From the NCBI GenBank assembly GCA_029227035.1, contig JAQXZD010000120.1, positions 39,295 to 103,294 on the forward strand: a DNA stretch of 64,000 nt. The letters run 5' to 3'. Each line of letters starts with the position of its first letter. The first letter of the stretch is position 1. The translations under genes and the position numbers were made by a program. The notes beneath the pieces were generated by a model, which did no database searches, was not told the origin of the DNA, and saw only the letters and a program-made list of their open reading frames with translations. Positions 52,537 to 61,482 of this stretch are shown here, in pieces. Origin of the DNA: Lachnospiraceae bacterium. Its GTDB lineage: Bacteria > Bacillota > Clostridia > Lachnospirales > Lachnospiraceae.

Positions 52537-53895
52537 CTAAAAGGGAAGTCCTTTGAACATTCCTCTTTTACCACGTTTACCGCCCATCATACCGGGCATC
52601 TGCTTCATCATTTTCTTCGTCTGCTCAAACTGCTTGACCAGACGGTTGACTTCTGCAATCTCAACTCCTGCGCCTTTTGCAATGCGCGTCTTGCGGCTTG
52701 GATTAAGCAGGTTCGGATTCTTTCTCTCCTCCGGTGTCATGGAATAGATGATTGCCTCAATTCTTCCCATGCCCTTTTCCGCTTCATCCGTATCAATATC
52801 CGGCATCTTTCCGGCACCCATGCCAAGTCCCGGCATCATGCCCATCAGACTGGAAAGTCCGCCCATCTTCTTCATCTGGCTCATTGACTCCAAATACATC
52901 TCGAAGTCAAATTCATTCTTGCGCATCTTCTGCTCAAGCTGCTTCGCCTTCTCCTCATCGATGTTCTCCTGTGCCTTCTCAATCATGGTCAGCACATCCC
53001 CCATCCCGAGGATTCTTGATGCCATACGGTCCGGATAGAACTGCTCCAGATCCGACAGCTTCTCGCCCATACCTGCATACAGAATCGGCTTGCCGGTCAC
53101 CGCGCGGATGGAAAGCGCCGCACCGCCTCTGGTATCACCGTCCAGCTTTGTCAGTACCACACCGTCTATGCCAATCTTCTCATCAAAGGTTGACGCTACG
53201 TTGACGGCATCCTGACCGGTCATGGCATCCACCACCAGTATCGTCTGGAATACATCTACCGCATCTTTTATCTCAATCAGCTCCGCCATCATGTCTTCAT
53301 CCACATGAAGACGTCCTGCCGTATCGATAATCAAAACATTATAATCATTCTTCTTCGCATGCTCGACTGCAGCCTTTGCAATATCTGCCGGCTTGTTCTT
53401 ATCTCCCATGGAGAAGACTTCCACGCCCTGCTTCTCACCGTTAATCTGCAACTGTTCGATAGCTGCCGGACGATATACATCACAGGCGGCAAGCAGTGTC
53501 TTCTTGCCTTTTGTCTTAAGCTTGCCTGCTATCTTCGCCGTCGTGGTGGTCTTACCTGCACCCTGAAGACCGACCATCATAATCACGGTCAGTTCCTTGC
53601 CCGGACGGAATGCAATCTCTGTGGTCTCGGAACCCATAAGCCGGACCATCTCTTCATTCACGATCTTAATGACCATCTGTCCCGGGTTCAGTCCGCTCAT
53701 CACGTCCTGACCGATTGCTCGCTCCTGCACATCCTTGACGAACTGCTTCACCACACGGAAATTGACATCCGCCTCCAGAAGCGCCATCTTGACTTCCTTA
53801 AGCGCAGTCTTGACGTCCTCTTCGGTCAGCCTTCCCTTACCGCGCAGGGCTTTAAATACATTCTGCAGTTTTTCGGAAAGACTGTCAAATGCCAT
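52537..53895 (-). CDS. ffh: Signal recognition particle protein Ffh
   Basis: 452 residues. N domain, then the G domain with GLQGAGKTTTTAKIA, DTAGRLHVDE and TKLDGDTRGGAAL. The C-terminal Met-rich M domain binds SRP RNA and signal peptides (SGxGxxxxEVN-like GAGVEIAEVNRL, and KMMKQMPGMMGGKRGKRGMF). It pairs with the receptor FtsY, also in this window. It starts 1 bp before the ylxM stop. Confidence 0.97.
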   Translation of the reverse strand: MAFDSLSEKLQNVFKALRGKGRLTEEDVKTALKEVKMALLEADVNFRVVKQFVKDVQERAIGQDVMSGLNPGQMVIKIVNEEMVRLMGSETTEIAFRPGKELTVIMMVGLQGAGKTTTTAKIAGKLKTKGKKTLLAACDVYRPAAIEQLQINGEKQGVEVFSMGDKNKPADIAKAAVEHAKKNDYNVLIIDTAGRLHVDEDMMAELIEIKDAVDVFQTILVVDAMTGQDAVNVASTFDEKIGIDGVVLTKLDGDTRGGAALSIRAVTGKPILYAGMGEKLSDLEQFYPDRMASRILGMGDVLTMIEKAQENIDEEKAKQLEQKMRKNEFDFEMYLESMSQMKKMGGLSSLMGMMPGLGMGAGKMPDIDTDEAEKGMGRIEAIIYSMTPEERKNPNLLNPSRKTRIAKGAGVEIAEVNRLVKQFEQTKKMMKQMPGMMGGKRGKRGMFKGLPF

Positions 53896-53896
53896 C

Positions 53897-54241
53897 CTAC
53901 AACTCCTCTATAATCTGGTTCGATATCGTCGCCACCTGCTCCATAAGTCCCTCATCCTTTGACTCACGAAACACCTTTGTCAGTCTGTGAATCTCTTCCA
54001 CATCCTGCTTAATCGACAAGAACTTCCTGACCAGGTGAAGCTTCTCTTCATAATCGGAAAGCTTCTTCCCGCAGCGCTTAATCATATCAGCCACTGCCTG
54101 TCTGCTGATTCCCTCCTCCGCGGCAATCTCACCGAGGGAGAGGTCGTTAAACACGAAGTCCTCATAGATCCGGCGCTGATGCTCATTCAGTAACTCACCG
54201 TAAAAATCATATAAATATGCCTGTTCCAGCTTCTCTTCCAC
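53897..54241 (-). CDS. ylxM: YlxM family SRP-associated DNA-binding protein
   Basis: A sigma-70 region-4-like helix-turn-helix protein that stimulates SRP function. Core sequence: [46 protein letters not shown]. The track ATG at 54286 lies inside the -35 element of a near-consensus promoter, so it cannot be the start. GTG at 54241 has AAGGTG 6 bp upstream, giving 114 residues; GTG at 54250 is the alternative. The predicted leader is only about 10-12 nt. It is the first gene of ylxM-ffh-rpsP-khpA. Confidence 0.88.
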   Translation of the reverse strand: MEEKLEQAYLYDFYGELLNEHQRRIYEDFVFNDLSLGEIAAEEGISRQAVADMIKRCGKKLSDYEEKLHLVRKFLSIKQDVEEIHRLTKVFRESKDEGLMEQVATISNQIIEEL

Positions 54242-54257
54242 ATCAATCACCTTGGAT

Positions 54258-54286
54258 AGATTACCATAAGCGAAAACAGGTGTCAA
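54258..54286 (-). promoter_or_regulatory. Promoter of ylxM-ffh operon
   Basis: Consensus TTGACA, 17-bp spacer, TAATCT on the minus strand. The start point would be near 54252, so the ribosome binding site lies at the very 5' end of the message. Confidence 0.8.
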
Positions 54287-54394
54287 GTATTTTTTCTTGA
54301 CACCCTCATTTTTCTTTTCACTATCAGATCAATGGCTCTAAATCCATATTTGATATATTTTATAAAAATTTCCCCATAATTACAAGAAATAATT

Positions 54395-54423
54395 AAAAAA
54401 TATCTCTCGTGACGATATTTTTT
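54395..54423. terminator. Hairpin between ylxM and the antitoxin promoter
   Basis: AAAAAATATC and GATATTTTTT form a perfect 10-bp stem with a U tract on both strands. On the minus strand it could end a long toxin transcript; on the plus strand it insulates the antitoxin promoter that begins 2 bp later. Confidence 0.6.
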
Positions 54424-54424
54424 C

Positions 54425-54453
54425 TTGAAATCACCCCCACCATGTGCTATATT
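54425..54453 (+). promoter_or_regulatory. Promoter of the antitoxin RNA
   Basis: TTGAAA, 17-bp spacer, TATATT on the plus strand, with no plausible plus-strand protein downstream. It points at the 3' end of the small toxin gene. Confidence 0.7.
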
Positions 54454-54459
54454 CAAGAT

Positions 54460-54566
54460 AGAAATAGGGAAAGCCAGAGAGTTACAGCTTACCCTCAAAT
54501 AATTAACAAACTAATTTTTTACAATCAGCCGTCATTATTGCGAGTAATGGCGGCTATTTTCGTTTT
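54460..54566 (+). ncRNA. Predicted antisense antitoxin RNA
   Basis: An RNA of about 105 nt is predicted from the promoter at 54425-54453 to the hairpin at 54527-54555 followed by ATTTTCGTTTTCCC. Its 3' end is antisense to the end of the toxin reading frame. Its 5' end GGGAAAGCCAGAGAG is repeated, in the same sense, at the 5' end of the toxin mRNA (inverted repeat 54467-54496 / 54700-54730). Boundaries are inferred from sequence only. Confidence 0.6.
54527..54555. terminator. Shared hairpin at the 3' ends of toxin and antitoxin RNAs
   Basis: AGCCGTCATTA and TAATGGCGGCT form an 11-bp stem (one G-U or A-C position) around TTGCGAG. The toxin stop codon (54554-54556) lies at its foot. U-rich sequence follows on the plus strand but hardly on the minus strand. 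Confidence 0.65.
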
Positions 54567-54649
54567 CCCTTGAAAATCGTGTAACACAATCCCACAAGGG
54601 CGCAAATGAATATTCCAATCTGAATTAAATCAGAGTATGTAACATACAT
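54554..54649 (-). CDS. Small hydrophobic peptide, predicted type I holin-like toxin
   Basis: A 31-residue peptide missed by the ORF track: it starts MYVTYSDLIQIG and ends FKGKRK. It has one membrane segment (about residues 8-26) and a basic tail, the form of Fst/TxpA/holin-like (Hol_Tox) type I toxins. AAGGAGG lies 9 bp before the ATG. In the leader GGAGGG (the SD) can pair with CCCTCC at 54676-54681, which can alternatively pair with GGAGGG at 54687-54692. The SD can thus be hidden or freed. Promoter, antisense RNA and shared hairpin complete a toxin-antitoxin layout. Toxicity is inferred. Confidence 0.7.
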   Translation of the reverse strand: MYVTYSDLIQIGIFICALVGLCYTIFKGKRK

Positions 54650-54738
54650 CGGCAACGCCCTCCTTTCTTTCGTCTGGAGGGTTAGCCCCTCCGATAAAAG
54701 AGGGTAAGCCGCCCGGCTCTCTGGTTTCCCATGCGTAT

Positions 54739-54767
54739 ATCATACCATCTCAACAGATGCCTTTCAA
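54739..54767 (-). promoter_or_regulatory. Promoter of the toxin mRNA
   Basis: On the minus strand TTGAAA, 17-bp spacer, TATGAT. The predicted start near 54732 gives a leader of about 83 nt before the toxin ATG, containing the Shine-Dalgarno and anti-Shine-Dalgarno elements. Confidence 0.7.
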
Positions 54768-54847
54768 TCAAAAGTTGATCGGTTTCTTTATCATTTATTA
54801 TGTCTCTTCTGCTGTTTTTGTCATAGAGTGGCAGAAAGTATTCCCTT

Positions 54848-55732
54848 TTAGCCTAAAAATAATTCATTGTTATATGCAATTGATACATCATCACATTCTA
54901 AAATCAAATCATTGTATTTTCCATATTCATCCTTTATCAAAAAGTGAAAACGGCATTTTTTATCAATTCCTTGAGTTATTTCACAATTGCATAATTGTAC
55001 AAAAGAATGAGTTTCATTACTATTTACATAAGTGACAATATCAAAATCATATTCCGATAAAATCACCTTACAATTCAGGAAATCCATACTAACATATTCG
55101 ATAGTATATTCCCAATCATCACGTCTGGCACAGGTTATTTTGCTGTGATCCACAAATTCTTCCCACGCAAGAATCTCTCCTCCCGGATAATCCATGGCTC
55201 CCCATTTTTCCGAAACAAAACATTCCATAGATTCTGTAATATATGGATGAGATTGGAGATAAGACTGTCGGGTTTCCTTCTCAGAATCAGGAACAAAAGC
55301 ATTAAAATCAAGATAGAAATTTCTTTTCTGCCGAGAATATTTCTTAATATTGTCTACAAACAATGATGAACAAATATTGGCTGCCAACAAGGCAATATCT
55401 TCACTTGATATAAGCCAATCAGGTATTATCAACGGCAGATATGTTTTGCGAATGTTATATTCATAATCCCATTGGTCTATAGCACGAGCCGTGTCAATTT
55501 TTCCAAGAATCTCCTGCTTTTCATTCCATAAATCATTGATACCGGCCAGATACTCACCTTTTTTCTCGGATATTAACACTGCCTTTTCTTCATCAGAATA
55601 GTCTTTCGCATCTAATACTTTAAAAGCTGTTTCCCCAGACCAAAGATTTCCATTATCATCACACCAAATATTCCAATTGTACTTGATAATAGTTTCTTCT
55701 TTTATGTTATTGAACATTTTTTCAATTTCCAA
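54848..55732 (-). CDS. Hypothetical protein, AT-rich accessory gene
   Basis: 294 residues, not recognised. It is cytoplasmic by appearance (no signal peptide or membrane helix) and rich in Trp, Tyr, Asp and Glu, for example YNWNIWCDDNGNLWSGE and WDYEYNIRKTYLPLIIPDW. It has no catalytic motif I can name. Acidic, aromatic-rich proteins of this size are common among immunity or accessory proteins, but that is only a resemblance. Codon use is visibly AT-richer than the flanking housekeeping genes, which suggests transfer. The start is TTG at 55732, 7 bp after the ilvA stop with AAAGG overlapping that stop, or the ATG at 55717. Confidence 0.7.
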   Translation of the reverse strand: MEIEKMFNNIKEETIIKYNWNIWCDDNGNLWSGETAFKVLDAKDYSDEEKAVLISEKKGEYLAGINDLWNEKQEILGKIDTARAIDQWDYEYNIRKTYLPLIIPDWLISSEDIALLAANICSSLFVDNIKKYSRQKRNFYLDFNAFVPDSEKETRQSYLQSHPYITESMECFVSEKWGAMDYPGGEILAWEEFVDHSKITCARRDDWEYTIEYVSMDFLNCKVILSEYDFDIVTYVNSNETHSFVQLCNCEITQGIDKKCRFHFLIKDEYGKYNDLILECDDVSIAYNNELFLG

Positions 55733-55739
55733 TACGCCT

Positions 55740-56951
55740 TTATATCATCGTCCGCACCGTCTTCGGCTTGTATCCCGCCTTCTCCAGCGCTTTTAAAATC
55801 TGCTTCTTATGGTCGGTTCCAAAACACTCAAGGGTTATGCGAAGTTCTACCGCCGCATTACGGTTTGTGGTTACAAACTGGTTATGCTCCAGCTTAATGA
55901 CATTACCCTGCTCTTTGGCAAGAGTCTCGGAAACTTTGGCAAGCTCGCCCGGCTTATCCGGAAGCAGCACGGATACCGTAAAGATTCTGTCACGGAAGAT
56001 TAAGCCCTGCTGCACAACCGAAGACATGGTGATGACATCCATGTTACCACCGCTCAAGATGGATACGACGCGCTTGTCCTTCACATCCAGATGCTTTAAT
56101 GCCGCCACAGTCAGAAGTCCGGAATTCTCCACGATCATCTTGTGATTTTCCACCATATCCAGAAAGCTTACAATCAGTTCATCATCCGACACGGTAATAA
56201 TATCGTCCAGATTCTTCTGGATATACGGGAAAATGTTGCTGCCCGGTGTCTTGACCGCCGTACCGTCCGCAATGGTATTGACATTCGGAAGGGTGGTAAC
56301 TTTTCCTGCCGCAAAGGATGCCTTCATGCAGGCTGCTCCCTCCGGCTCCACGCCGATAACTTTAATCTTCGGATTCAGGAGCTTGGCAAGTGTCGATACA
56401 CCGGTTGCCAGTCCTCCGCCGCCGATCGGGACCAGAATATACTCCACTAACGGAAGCTCCTTGAATATCTCCATGGCAATTGTACCCTGTCCGGTTGCCA
56501 CTGCCGGATCATCAAACGGATGGATAAAGGTATATCCCTTTTTCTCCGCAAGTTCCAGCGCGTAAGCACACGCCTCGTCATAGACATCTCCGTGCAATAC
56601 TACCTCAGCGCCGTATCCCTTTGTGCGGTTTACCTTGATCAGAGGTGTAGTGGTCGGCATCACGATTACCGCCTTGCAGCCATAGCATTTTGCCGCATAA
56701 GCGACACCCTGCGCATGGTTTCCGGCGGATGCCGTAATCAATCCCCTGCCTCTCTCCTCTTCCGTCAGTGTGCTGATCTTATAATAAGCACCTCTCACCT
56801 TGTAGGCTCCGGTAAACTGCATGTTTTCCGGCTTCAGATATACCTTATTACCGGTCTGTGCACTCAGGAAATCACTGTATATCAGCTTTGTCTCCAGTGT
56901 AACTTCCTTCACCTTTTCACTGGCTTCCTCAAACTTATCCAACGTCAACAT
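55740..56951 (-). CDS. ilvA: Threonine ammonia-lyase (with C-terminal ACT domain)
   Basis: A PLP enzyme making 2-oxobutanoate and ammonia from threonine. It has 403 residues. The PLP lysine motif is KPENMQFTGAYKVRGAYYKI, the glycine loop IPIGGGGLATGVS, and SGGNMD comes later. The C-terminal 75 residues (FTVSVLLPDKPGELAKVSETLA) form an ACT-like domain, the short TdcB/ACT type rather than the long double-ACT biosynthetic IlvA. It starts immediately after the ftsY stop, with its ribosome binding site inside ftsY, so it belongs to the smc-ftsY transcript. Confidence 0.93.
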   Translation of the reverse strand: MLTLDKFEEASEKVKEVTLETKLIYSDFLSAQTGNKVYLKPENMQFTGAYKVRGAYYKISTLTEEERGRGLITASAGNHAQGVAYAAKCYGCKAVIVMPTTTPLIKVNRTKGYGAEVVLHGDVYDEACAYALELAEKKGYTFIHPFDDPAVATGQGTIAMEIFKELPLVEYILVPIGGGGLATGVSTLAKLLNPKIKVIGVEPEGAACMKASFAAGKVTTLPNVNTIADGTAVKTPGSNIFPYIQKNLDDIITVSDDELIVSFLDMVENHKMIVENSGLLTVAALKHLDVKDKRVVSILSGGNMDVITMSSVVQQGLIFRDRIFTVSVLLPDKPGELAKVSETLAKEQGNVIKLEHNQFVTTNRNAAVELRITLECFGTDHKKQILKALEKAGYKPKTVRTMI

Positions 56952-57905
56952 TTATGCTTCCTCCTCAGCCAAATCTTCATTTTTCACATCAAACAATGCA
57001 TTCACAAATTCATCCGGATCAAACTTCTGCAGATCGTCAATGGTCTCTCCCACACCGATATATTTCACCGGTACTCCAAGCTCGGACTGGATTGCCACCG
57101 CAATTCCGCCCTTTGCCGTTCCGTCCATTTTCGTTAAGACAATTCCGGATATGTCGGTCACCTCGGAAAACTCCTTTGCCTGCACCAGCGCGTTCTGACC
57201 GGTTGTCGCATCCAGCACGACCAGCGTCTCCTTGTATGCATCCGGATATTCTTTCTCCAGAATCCTGTTGATTTTTCCAAGCTCGTTCATCAGATTCTTC
57301 TTGTTGTGCAGTCGTCCCGCCGTGTCCACCAGAAGAACATCCGCATTTCTGGCTTTCGCCGCCGCTGTGGCATCATAGACCACGGAACCCGGATCGGCTC
57401 CCTCTGTGCCTCCTATCATATCCACTCCGGAACGGTTTGCCCATTCTTTGAGCTGGTCTCCCGCTGCGGCACGGAATGTATCCGCTCCCGCCATAATAAC
57501 TTTTTTGCCATCTGCCTTCAGCTTTCCTGCCAGCTTTCCGACTGTTGTGGTCTTACCCACACCGTTTACACCAACCACCAGCACCACGGATTTTTCCGTT
57601 TCAAAACGATATGCCGTATTTCCGACTGTCATCTGCTCCTTGATGCTGTCAATCAGAAGCTGCTTGCACTCTGCCGGTTCCTTGATATGATTCTCACGCA
57701 CTTTTCCGCGCAAATCCTCCAGAATTGCCTCTGTGGCCTTTACGCCCAGATCTCCCATGATTAAGATTTCTTCCAGCTCCTCATAGAACTCCTCATCTAT
57801 CTTGGAAAATCCGTGGAATACCGCATCGATTCCGGACACAATATTATCTCTTGTCTTTGTCAGCCCGGCCACCAGCCTGCTGAAAAATCCCTTTTTTTCT
57901 CCCAT
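56952..57905 (-). CDS. ftsY: Signal recognition particle receptor FtsY
   Basis: The SRP-GTPase docking partner of Ffh at the membrane. It has 317 residues. N domain ([20 protein letters not shown]), G domain with [29 protein letters not shown] and [10 protein letters not shown]. The N-terminal A domain is almost absent, as usual in Firmicutes. It starts 16 bp after smc and abuts ilvA. Confidence 0.97.
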   Translation of the reverse strand: MGEKKGFFSRLVAGLTKTRDNIVSGIDAVFHGFSKIDEEFYEELEEILIMGDLGVKATEAILEDLRGKVRENHIKEPAECKQLLIDSIKEQMTVGNTAYRFETEKSVVLVVGVNGVGKTTTVGKLAGKLKADGKKVIMAGADTFRAAAGDQLKEWANRSGVDMIGGTEGADPGSVVYDATAAAKARNADVLLVDTAGRLHNKKNLMNELGKINRILEKEYPDAYKETLVVLDATTGQNALVQAKEFSEVTDISGIVLTKMDGTAKGGIAVAIQSELGVPVKYIGVGETIDDLQKFDPDEFVNALFDVKNEDLAEEEA

Positions 57906-57921
57906 ATCTCTTCCTTTCTTA

Positions 57922-60900
57922 CTATTCTGTCAGATCGTTTTCGATCAGGTTCACGGAAACCAGCGTGGACACACCCTTTTCCTGCATGGTGATACCGTAA
58001 AGCCGGTCCGCAGCCGCCATGGTACCGCGCCTGTGGGTGATGACAATAAACTGCGTATTCTTCGTCAGCTTGTTCAAGTAGCTTGCAAAACGTGTGACAT
58101 TGGAGTCATCCAGCGCCGCCTCAATCTCGTCTAAGAGACAGAATGGGGAAGGCTTCAACGCCTGAATCGCAAACAAAAGCGCAATCGCCGTCAATGCCTT
58201 TTCTCCACCGGACATCTGCATCATATTCTGCAGCTTCTTTCCCGGTGGCTGTGCGATAATGCGTATGCCGCATTCCAGAATATCTTCGTCCTCCACCAGC
58301 TCCAGCGCACCGTGTCCGCCGCCGAACAGATGCTTAAAGGAGGAGTCAAATTCTTTCTGAATCTCGGCAAATTTCTCCGTGAACTGCTTGCGCATTCCGT
58401 TGTCCAGATCCTCGATGATTCCCACCAGTGTCTGCTCTGCCTCTACCAGATCATCATGCTGCCCCTTCAAAAAGACGTACCGCTCGGAGACTTCCTTGTA
58501 TTCTTCAATCGCATTGACATTGACGTCACCAAGCTTTCGAATCTCATCCTTAACCGTTGCAACCAGCTTCTTAATGGCTGCCAGATCCTCATAATCCGGA
58601 TTCCGCAGCTCTGCCGCAGCATGCGGAGTCAGCTCATACTCTTCCCAGAGATAATTGGTCTGATACTCTCCGGCTTCTTTCAGCTTCTCTCTCTGATTGT
58701 TCAGACGGAATATCTCTTTATCCAAATCGTTGCAGTGCTTGGAGATTTCCTCCTGTTTCTGGAAAAATCCACGGTAGTCTTCCGACATCTGCTCTTTCTT
58801 TGCAATGTTTTCCCGAAGCTCTTCTTCGGTCTTTCCATAAGAATCCGAGGATGCCGCAATCGTCTTCTTAATCTCCTCAATATCCTGCTGCTTTTTTTGA
58901 ATATCTTCCTTGGAGTTCTTGGCATTTTCCAAAAGCTGTGCTTTTTCCGTATCCAGCTTTTCCACTTCTCCGTTGATTCGGCGGATGTTCACCTGCGTAA
59001 ACTCCATGCTCTGTGCCAGACCGGCTTCTTCCAGTTGAATCTTGGAAAGTCCCTCGTTTGCTTCCGCTTCCAGCTTTCCCTGTTCTTCCAGAATCTTTTG
59101 GAAATTCTCGGTTTCTTCCTGAATCTCCTGCTCCCTCTTTTGTGCCTGGACAATCTCGTCCGAAATCTTCTGCTGATCCAGAGTAATCTCGGCAATCCGG
59201 TTCTCAATCTGTTCCTTCTCGCCCATGAGACCGGAAAATACTTCCTCGCTCTCATTCTTCTGCTGCTTTGCCCGGTCCACATTCATCTTTGCGGTATTCT
59301 GTAAAATATACTGCTTCTGCTGTTCCTTCTTGACTTCTTCCATCTCGTCCGTATTCAGGGCAATGGCCGTCTGGATATCCTCTTTGCGGCTCTTCAGCTC
59401 GTCGATTTCATCCTTTATGGCTTTAATCTTCGCTTCCAGCTCGTCAATCTCTCTTTTTCTTGCCAGCAGATTGGAGGAATTCTTAAACGCACCACCCGTC
59501 ATGGAACCGCCCGGGCTCAGATACTCTCCCTCCAACGTTACAATATGCAGGCTGTAATGGTTCTTTCTGGCAAGTGCAATCGCATGGTCGATTCCATCCA
59601 CCACCAGCACGCGTCCCAGCAGATACGCTGCCACCTCATCATACTTTGCGTCACATTTCACAAGACGGTTGGCGATTCCGATGACTCCCGGCTCCTGAAG
59701 TGCCGCCTCGTTCTTCGGATTACTCCGCGCGCTCACACTGGTAAGCGGAAGAAAGGTTGCCCGTCCAAAATGATTCTGTTTCAGAAAGCTGATCATTTTC
59801 TTGGCGGTCTCCTCATCCTCCGTCACGATATTCTGGATATTTCCGCCCAGCGCCGTCTCGATTGCAATCTCGTACTTCTTCTCCACCTGAATAATGTCCG
59901 ATACAACTCCGAGAAGCTTCGGATTACTGCTTTTCTGCTCCATAACCTTGCGGATGCTGTTGCCGTATCCGTCATAACGCTCCGCAATGTTTCGAAGGGA
60001 TTCCAGTCTGGACTGCTGCTTATGAAAGGCTGTCCGCTTTTCCTCCAGCAGACGGTTGCACTCCCCTGCCTTGTTGCGCCATTCCTTTTCCTTCTCTCTG
60101 AGGGACTTTTCTTTCTCCTTCAGTTCCTGAATTCCGGCACTGATTTTATCATATTCGCCCTGATGCTCCGCAAGCAGCGTGTTCAAATCCGCTTCCTGTG
60201 TCTTCCGGTCCAGAAGACGCTTTCCAAGCTCCGCCTTACGGATGTTTGCCTGCTCCAGCATCGTCTCAAAACGCTGCTGTCTGGACTGTATTCCGGCTCG
60301 GTTGTTCAAAAGCTCATACAATTCCTTCTGCCCGTTCTCAATACCGCTGTTACATTTTGCAATCTCTTCCTGCACCTTGGCAAGCTCTGCCCTTGCCTCT
60401 TCCTGACGCGCGTGAATGGACGCCATTTTCTCATCCAGTCCCGCTTTTTCCTCATCATAAGAGGTACGGCTCTTAAGCTTCTCCTCGCGGTCCTTCTCGA
60501 TTGCCTCCAGACGGCTCTTCAGATGCTCGTCCGTCATCTCTGCGGTATGTATCTGCTCCGTGAGAATACGAATCTGGCTTTCCAGCTTCTCCTTCATCAC
60601 CGTTGTGCCGCTCAACTGTTCTCTTGCAGAATTGATTTTCTCATCCATCTCTGCAATTGCCTTCTCGAGCTGTTCGTATTCTTCTTTGATTTTATCGTAT
60701 GCGGCGTTCTGTTCCTTCAACTGCTCATCGGCAATACGGAACTTATCTTCCACTTCCTTCTGTTCCTGTGAAATCCGCTCCGTCTCCATCAGGAACATAT
60801 TGACGTCGTATTCCCTTAATTCGTTTTTCTTCTTCAGATAAGTCTTTGCCTTCTCCGACTGCTTCTCCAGAGGTCCCACTTGACGCTCCAGCTCCGCAAG

Positions 60901-61482
60901 AATATCGTTGACACGAACCAGATTGTCTCTCTCGTCCTCCAGCTTCTTCTGTGCCGTTGCCTTGCGCTTCTTGAATTTTACAATTCCTGCCGCCTCGTCA
61001 AACAGCTCTCTTCTCTCCTCCGGCTTTCCGCTTAAGATCTTGTCAATCTGTCCCTGTCCGATAATGGAATATCCTTCTTTTCCGATACCGGTATCATAAA
61101 AAAGTTCGGATACTTCCTTTAATCGGCACGGATTTCCATTCAGAAGATATTCACTTTCGCCGGAACGATAGAGACGCCTCGCAACCGTAACCTCCTCAAA
61201 ATCCACCGCAAGCTGGTGATCCGAATTGTCCAGTGTGATTGCCACATAGGCATAGCTTAAAGGCTTCCTGTTCTCCGTTCCCGCAAAAATGACATCCTGC
61301 ATGGAAGAACCGCGAAGCTGCTTGACAGACTGCTCTCCAAGTACCCAGCGAACCGCATCTGCCACATTACTCTTACCGCTTCCGTTCGGCCCTACGATAC
61401 CGGTAATTCCCTGATGAAAATCAAATACGATCTTATTGGCAAATGATTTAAATCCCTGCACCTCAATACTTTTTAAATACAT
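57922..61482 (-). CDS. smc: Chromosome segregation ATPase SMC
   Basis: 1186 residues. N-terminal Walker A GPNGSGKSNVADAVRW; long coiled coil (about 170-500); hinge (about 515-640, GVVSDIIQVEKKYEIAIETALGGN); second coiled coil; C-terminal signature MSGGEKALTAIALLFAIQ and Walker B PFCLLDEIEAALDD. With ScpA/ScpB it forms the bacterial condensin. It overlaps the rnc stop by 20 bp. The many long plus-strand frames opposite it are shadows of the Glu/Lys-rich coiled coil. Confidence 0.98.
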   Translation of the reverse strand: MYLKSIEVQGFKSFANKIVFDFHQGITGIVGPNGSGKSNVADAVRWVLGEQSVKQLRGSSMQDVIFAGTENRKPLSYAYVAITLDNSDHQLAVDFEEVTVARRLYRSGESEYLLNGNPCRLKEVSELFYDTGIGKEGYSIIGQGQIDKILSGKPEERRELFDEAAGIVKFKKRKATAQKKLEDERDNLVRVNDILAELERQVGPLEKQSEKAKTYLKKKNELREYDVNMFLMETERISQEQKEVEDKFRIADEQLKEQNAAYDKIKEEYEQLEKAIAEMDEKINSAREQLSGTTVMKEKLESQIRILTEQIHTAEMTDEHLKSRLEAIEKDREEKLKSRTSYDEEKAGLDEKMASIHARQEEARAELAKVQEEIAKCNSGIENGQKELYELLNNRAGIQSRQQRFETMLEQANIRKAELGKRLLDRKTQEADLNTLLAEHQGEYDKISAGIQELKEKEKSLREKEKEWRNKAGECNRLLEEKRTAFHKQQSRLESLRNIAERYDGYGNSIRKVMEQKSSNPKLLGVVSDIIQVEKKYEIAIETALGGNIQNIVTEDEETAKKMISFLKQNHFGRATFLPLTSVSARSNPKNEAALQEPGVIGIANRLVKCDAKYDEVAAYLLGRVLVVDGIDHAIALARKNHYSLHIVTLEGEYLSPGGSMTGGAFKNSSNLLARKREIDELEAKIKAIKDEIDELKSRKEDIQTAIALNTDEMEEVKKEQQKQYILQNTAKMNVDRAKQQKNESEEVFSGLMGEKEQIENRIAEITLDQQKISDEIVQAQKREQEIQEETENFQKILEEQGKLEAEANEGLSKIQLEEAGLAQSMEFTQVNIRRINGEVEKLDTEKAQLLENAKNSKEDIQKKQQDIEEIKKTIAASSDSYGKTEEELRENIAKKEQMSEDYRGFFQKQEEISKHCNDLDKEIFRLNNQREKLKEAGEYQTNYLWEEYELTPHAAAELRNPDYEDLAAIKKLVATVKDEIRKLGDVNVNAIEEYKEVSERYVFLKGQHDDLVEAEQTLVGIIEDLDNGMRKQFTEKFAEIQKEFDSSFKHLFGGGHGALELVEDEDILECGIRIIAQPPGKKLQNMMQMSGGEKALTAIALLFAIQALKPSPFCLLDEIEAALDDSNVTRFASYLNKLTKNTQFIVITHRRGTMAAADRLYGITMQEKGVSTLVSVNLIENDLTE

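Larger units (their letters stand above)
54467..54730. repeat. 30-bp inverted repeat flanking the toxin-antitoxin unit
   Basis: GGGAAAGCCAGAGAG...AGCTTACCCTC at 54467-54496 recurs inverted as GAGGGTAAGC...CTCTCTGGTTTCCC at 54700-54730, with a variable centre. The two promoters lie just outside. The toxin and antitoxin RNAs therefore share a 5' sequence, and a read-through toxin mRNA could pair its 5' and 3' ends. Confidence 0.75.

Noticed and set aside
54283-54498. 71-residue minus-strand ORF upstream of ylxM
   Set aside because: It covers the ylxM promoter, the 54395 hairpin and the antitoxin promoter; it looks like chance translation of AT-rich DNA.
54757-55035. 92-residue plus-strand ORF
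   Set aside because: It lies mostly antisense to the end of the 294-residue hypothetical gene and has no ribosome binding site.
59545-60771. 408-residue plus-strand ORF
   Set aside because: Antisense shadow of the smc coiled coil; Leu/Phe-rich translation is the complement of Lys/Glu codons.
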